DNA from: Streptomyces sp. Ag109_O5-10
Lineage (GTDB): Bacteria; Actinomycetota; Actinomycetes; Streptomycetales; Streptomycetaceae
DNA: 64,000 bases
NCBI RefSeq assembly: GCF_900105755.1
Contig: NZ_FNTQ01000001.1
Location: 2,976,001-3,040,000 of the forward strand
Direction: 5' to 3'
The notes beneath the pieces are model-generated. The model saw nothing but the letters and a program-made list of their open reading frames with translations, ran no database searches and was not told the origin of the DNA. Below are positions 63,422 through 64,000 of this stretch, one piece after another. Position numbers and translations under genes: made by a program. Positions within the stretch are counted from its first letter, which is position 1. Each line of letters begins with the position of its first letter.

Positions 63422-63805
63422 TTATCCGGCGTCCGGCCACTCTTCGGGAGCATGAGGCGGCTCGGGCTCGTTCAGCCGCTCGGCCTGCCGGGCGTTCTCC
63501 CCTCGCAGGCTCGTCAACCACGGCCAGAGATCCGGGAGGGACTGCTCAGGACAGGCAAGACGATGCTCGATGCGGCACCGCTGGAACGGCTCGGCAGGAC
63601 AGACGCCGTACACCGCCACTCGCCCGTCGGACGTCTCGATCCACCGGTACTCCGCCGGCACCAGGTGGGCGAGCGGAGCCATGTCGGGCTCCAACAGCAC
63701 CCAGTCGTGTTCGATCGTCGCCACGCGTTCCTGTGGCAGACCGCAGTACGGGCACATCAGCCGTGACTCGCCCAGCCTGCGCGTCGACTTTTTGGAAGCC
63801 CCCAT
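63422..63805 (-). CDS. DUF6083-like cysteine-rich small protein
   Basis: 127 residues from the ATG giving MGASKKSTRRLGESRLMCPY. Pairs C18-x2-C21 and C77...C85 with H81, plus DWVLLEPDMAPLAHLVPAEY and FQRCRIEHRLACPEQ, resemble DUF6083 proteins of Streptomyces, which are often multi-copy and strain-variable. A zinc-binding fold is likely; function unknown. No ribosome site is clear; MCPYCG at 63757 is an alternative start. Codon bias is weaker than in the core genes, and the gene lies just beyond a tRNA, so it may be acquired DNA. Confidence 0.65.
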   Translation of the reverse strand: MGASKKSTRRLGESRLMCPYCGLPQERVATIEHDWVLLEPDMAPLAHLVPAEYRWIETSDGRVAVYGVCPAEPFQRCRIEHRLACPEQSLPDLWPWLTSLRGENARQAERLNEPEPPHAPEEWPDAG

Positions 63806-64000
63806 ATAGCGAGGGTCGGCACTCTGTCCGACCGCGCGTAGAGGGCGAATCGGACGGGACGCCTGGGGTGCCCGGGCAGCAGCGAGAGGGAAAGTGACGC
63901 GAAAGGTGCATCCAGCAACCGACGGCTTAGGGAGTGCGGCCGGTACACGACGAAGCCCCCAACCCGTAAAGGCAAGTTCTACTGATCCCCGCAACACCCT

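Overview
The window is chromosomal DNA from a Streptomyces or a very close actinomycete. Evidence: very high GC with strong third-position GC bias, many GTG starts, the hyphal polarity genes scy and filP, an actinobacterial mismatch endonuclease (nucS), a rho gene with a large Arg/Gln-rich insertion, and a gene order (meaB, thiolase, mce, scy, filP ... atp ... glyA, prmC, prfA, rpmE ... rho, thrB, thrC, hom, lysA, nrtL) that I recognise as Streptomyces core synteny. I see no phage, plasmid, insertion sequence, rRNA or CRISPR.

Layout. 1-10.4 kb is regulatory and accessory: DUF3817 protein, MarR, an MFS exporter facing an ArsR/DUF5937 regulator, an autoregulated operon SRPBCC-DUF4166-TetR with two matching operators, a DUF3817/thiamine-binding pair, three consecutive AIM24 genes, a second MarR and a second MFS. 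10.8-13.6 kb holds acyl-CoA genes: the B12 chaperone GTPase meaB, an acetyl-CoA acetyltransferase and methylmalonyl-CoA epimerase. 13.9-18.8 kb encodes the coiled-coil polarity proteins Scy and FilP. 19.1-23.1 kb is a duplicated ABC exporter (ATPase-permease twice). 23.1-34.0 kb is mixed: a small zinc-binding protein, a luciferase-like oxidoreductase, an SCO5389-type protein, NucS, a membrane-anchored P-loop ATPase, a STAS protein lacking the usual phospho-serine, 3-hydroxybutyryl-CoA dehydrogenase, cob(I)alamin adenosyltransferase and a secreted GH18 chitinase with paired DasR-type boxes over its promoter.

34.1-42.5 kb is the complete F1Fo ATP synthase operon atpIBEFHAGDC (minus strand), ended by a 22-bp perfect hairpin and followed by a DUF2550 gene. 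Upstream lie a MraY/WecA-like transferase, glyA, a LMW-phosphatase-like protein with Ser in place of the catalytic Cys, the t6A enzyme Sua5, a candidate 22-residue peptide gene, prmC, prfA and rpmE: a translation-factor cluster in which PrmC modifies the release factor PrfA. 50.4-53.5 kb encodes an LCP wall ligase and a secreted trypsin-like protease with VCBS repeats. 53.8-62.3 kb holds rho and the aspartate-family genes thrB, thrC, hom and lysA, followed by nrtL. The window ends with a single-domain response regulator, tRNA-Arg(CCG) and a DUF6083-like gene.

Non-coding DNA is rich in structure: two 111-nt near-palindromic units (26.3-26.7 kb), an eight-unit ~65-bp tandem array (45.7-46.2 kb), a dispersed GCGCCCC/GGGGCGC hairpin family (at least six loci), several perfect-stem terminators (two enclosing stop codons), three hairpins between atpD and atpC, and a recurring TANNNT-6/8-nt-start pattern that suggests many leaderless mRNAs. 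All functions come from reading motifs and gene order; no database or folding program was run.
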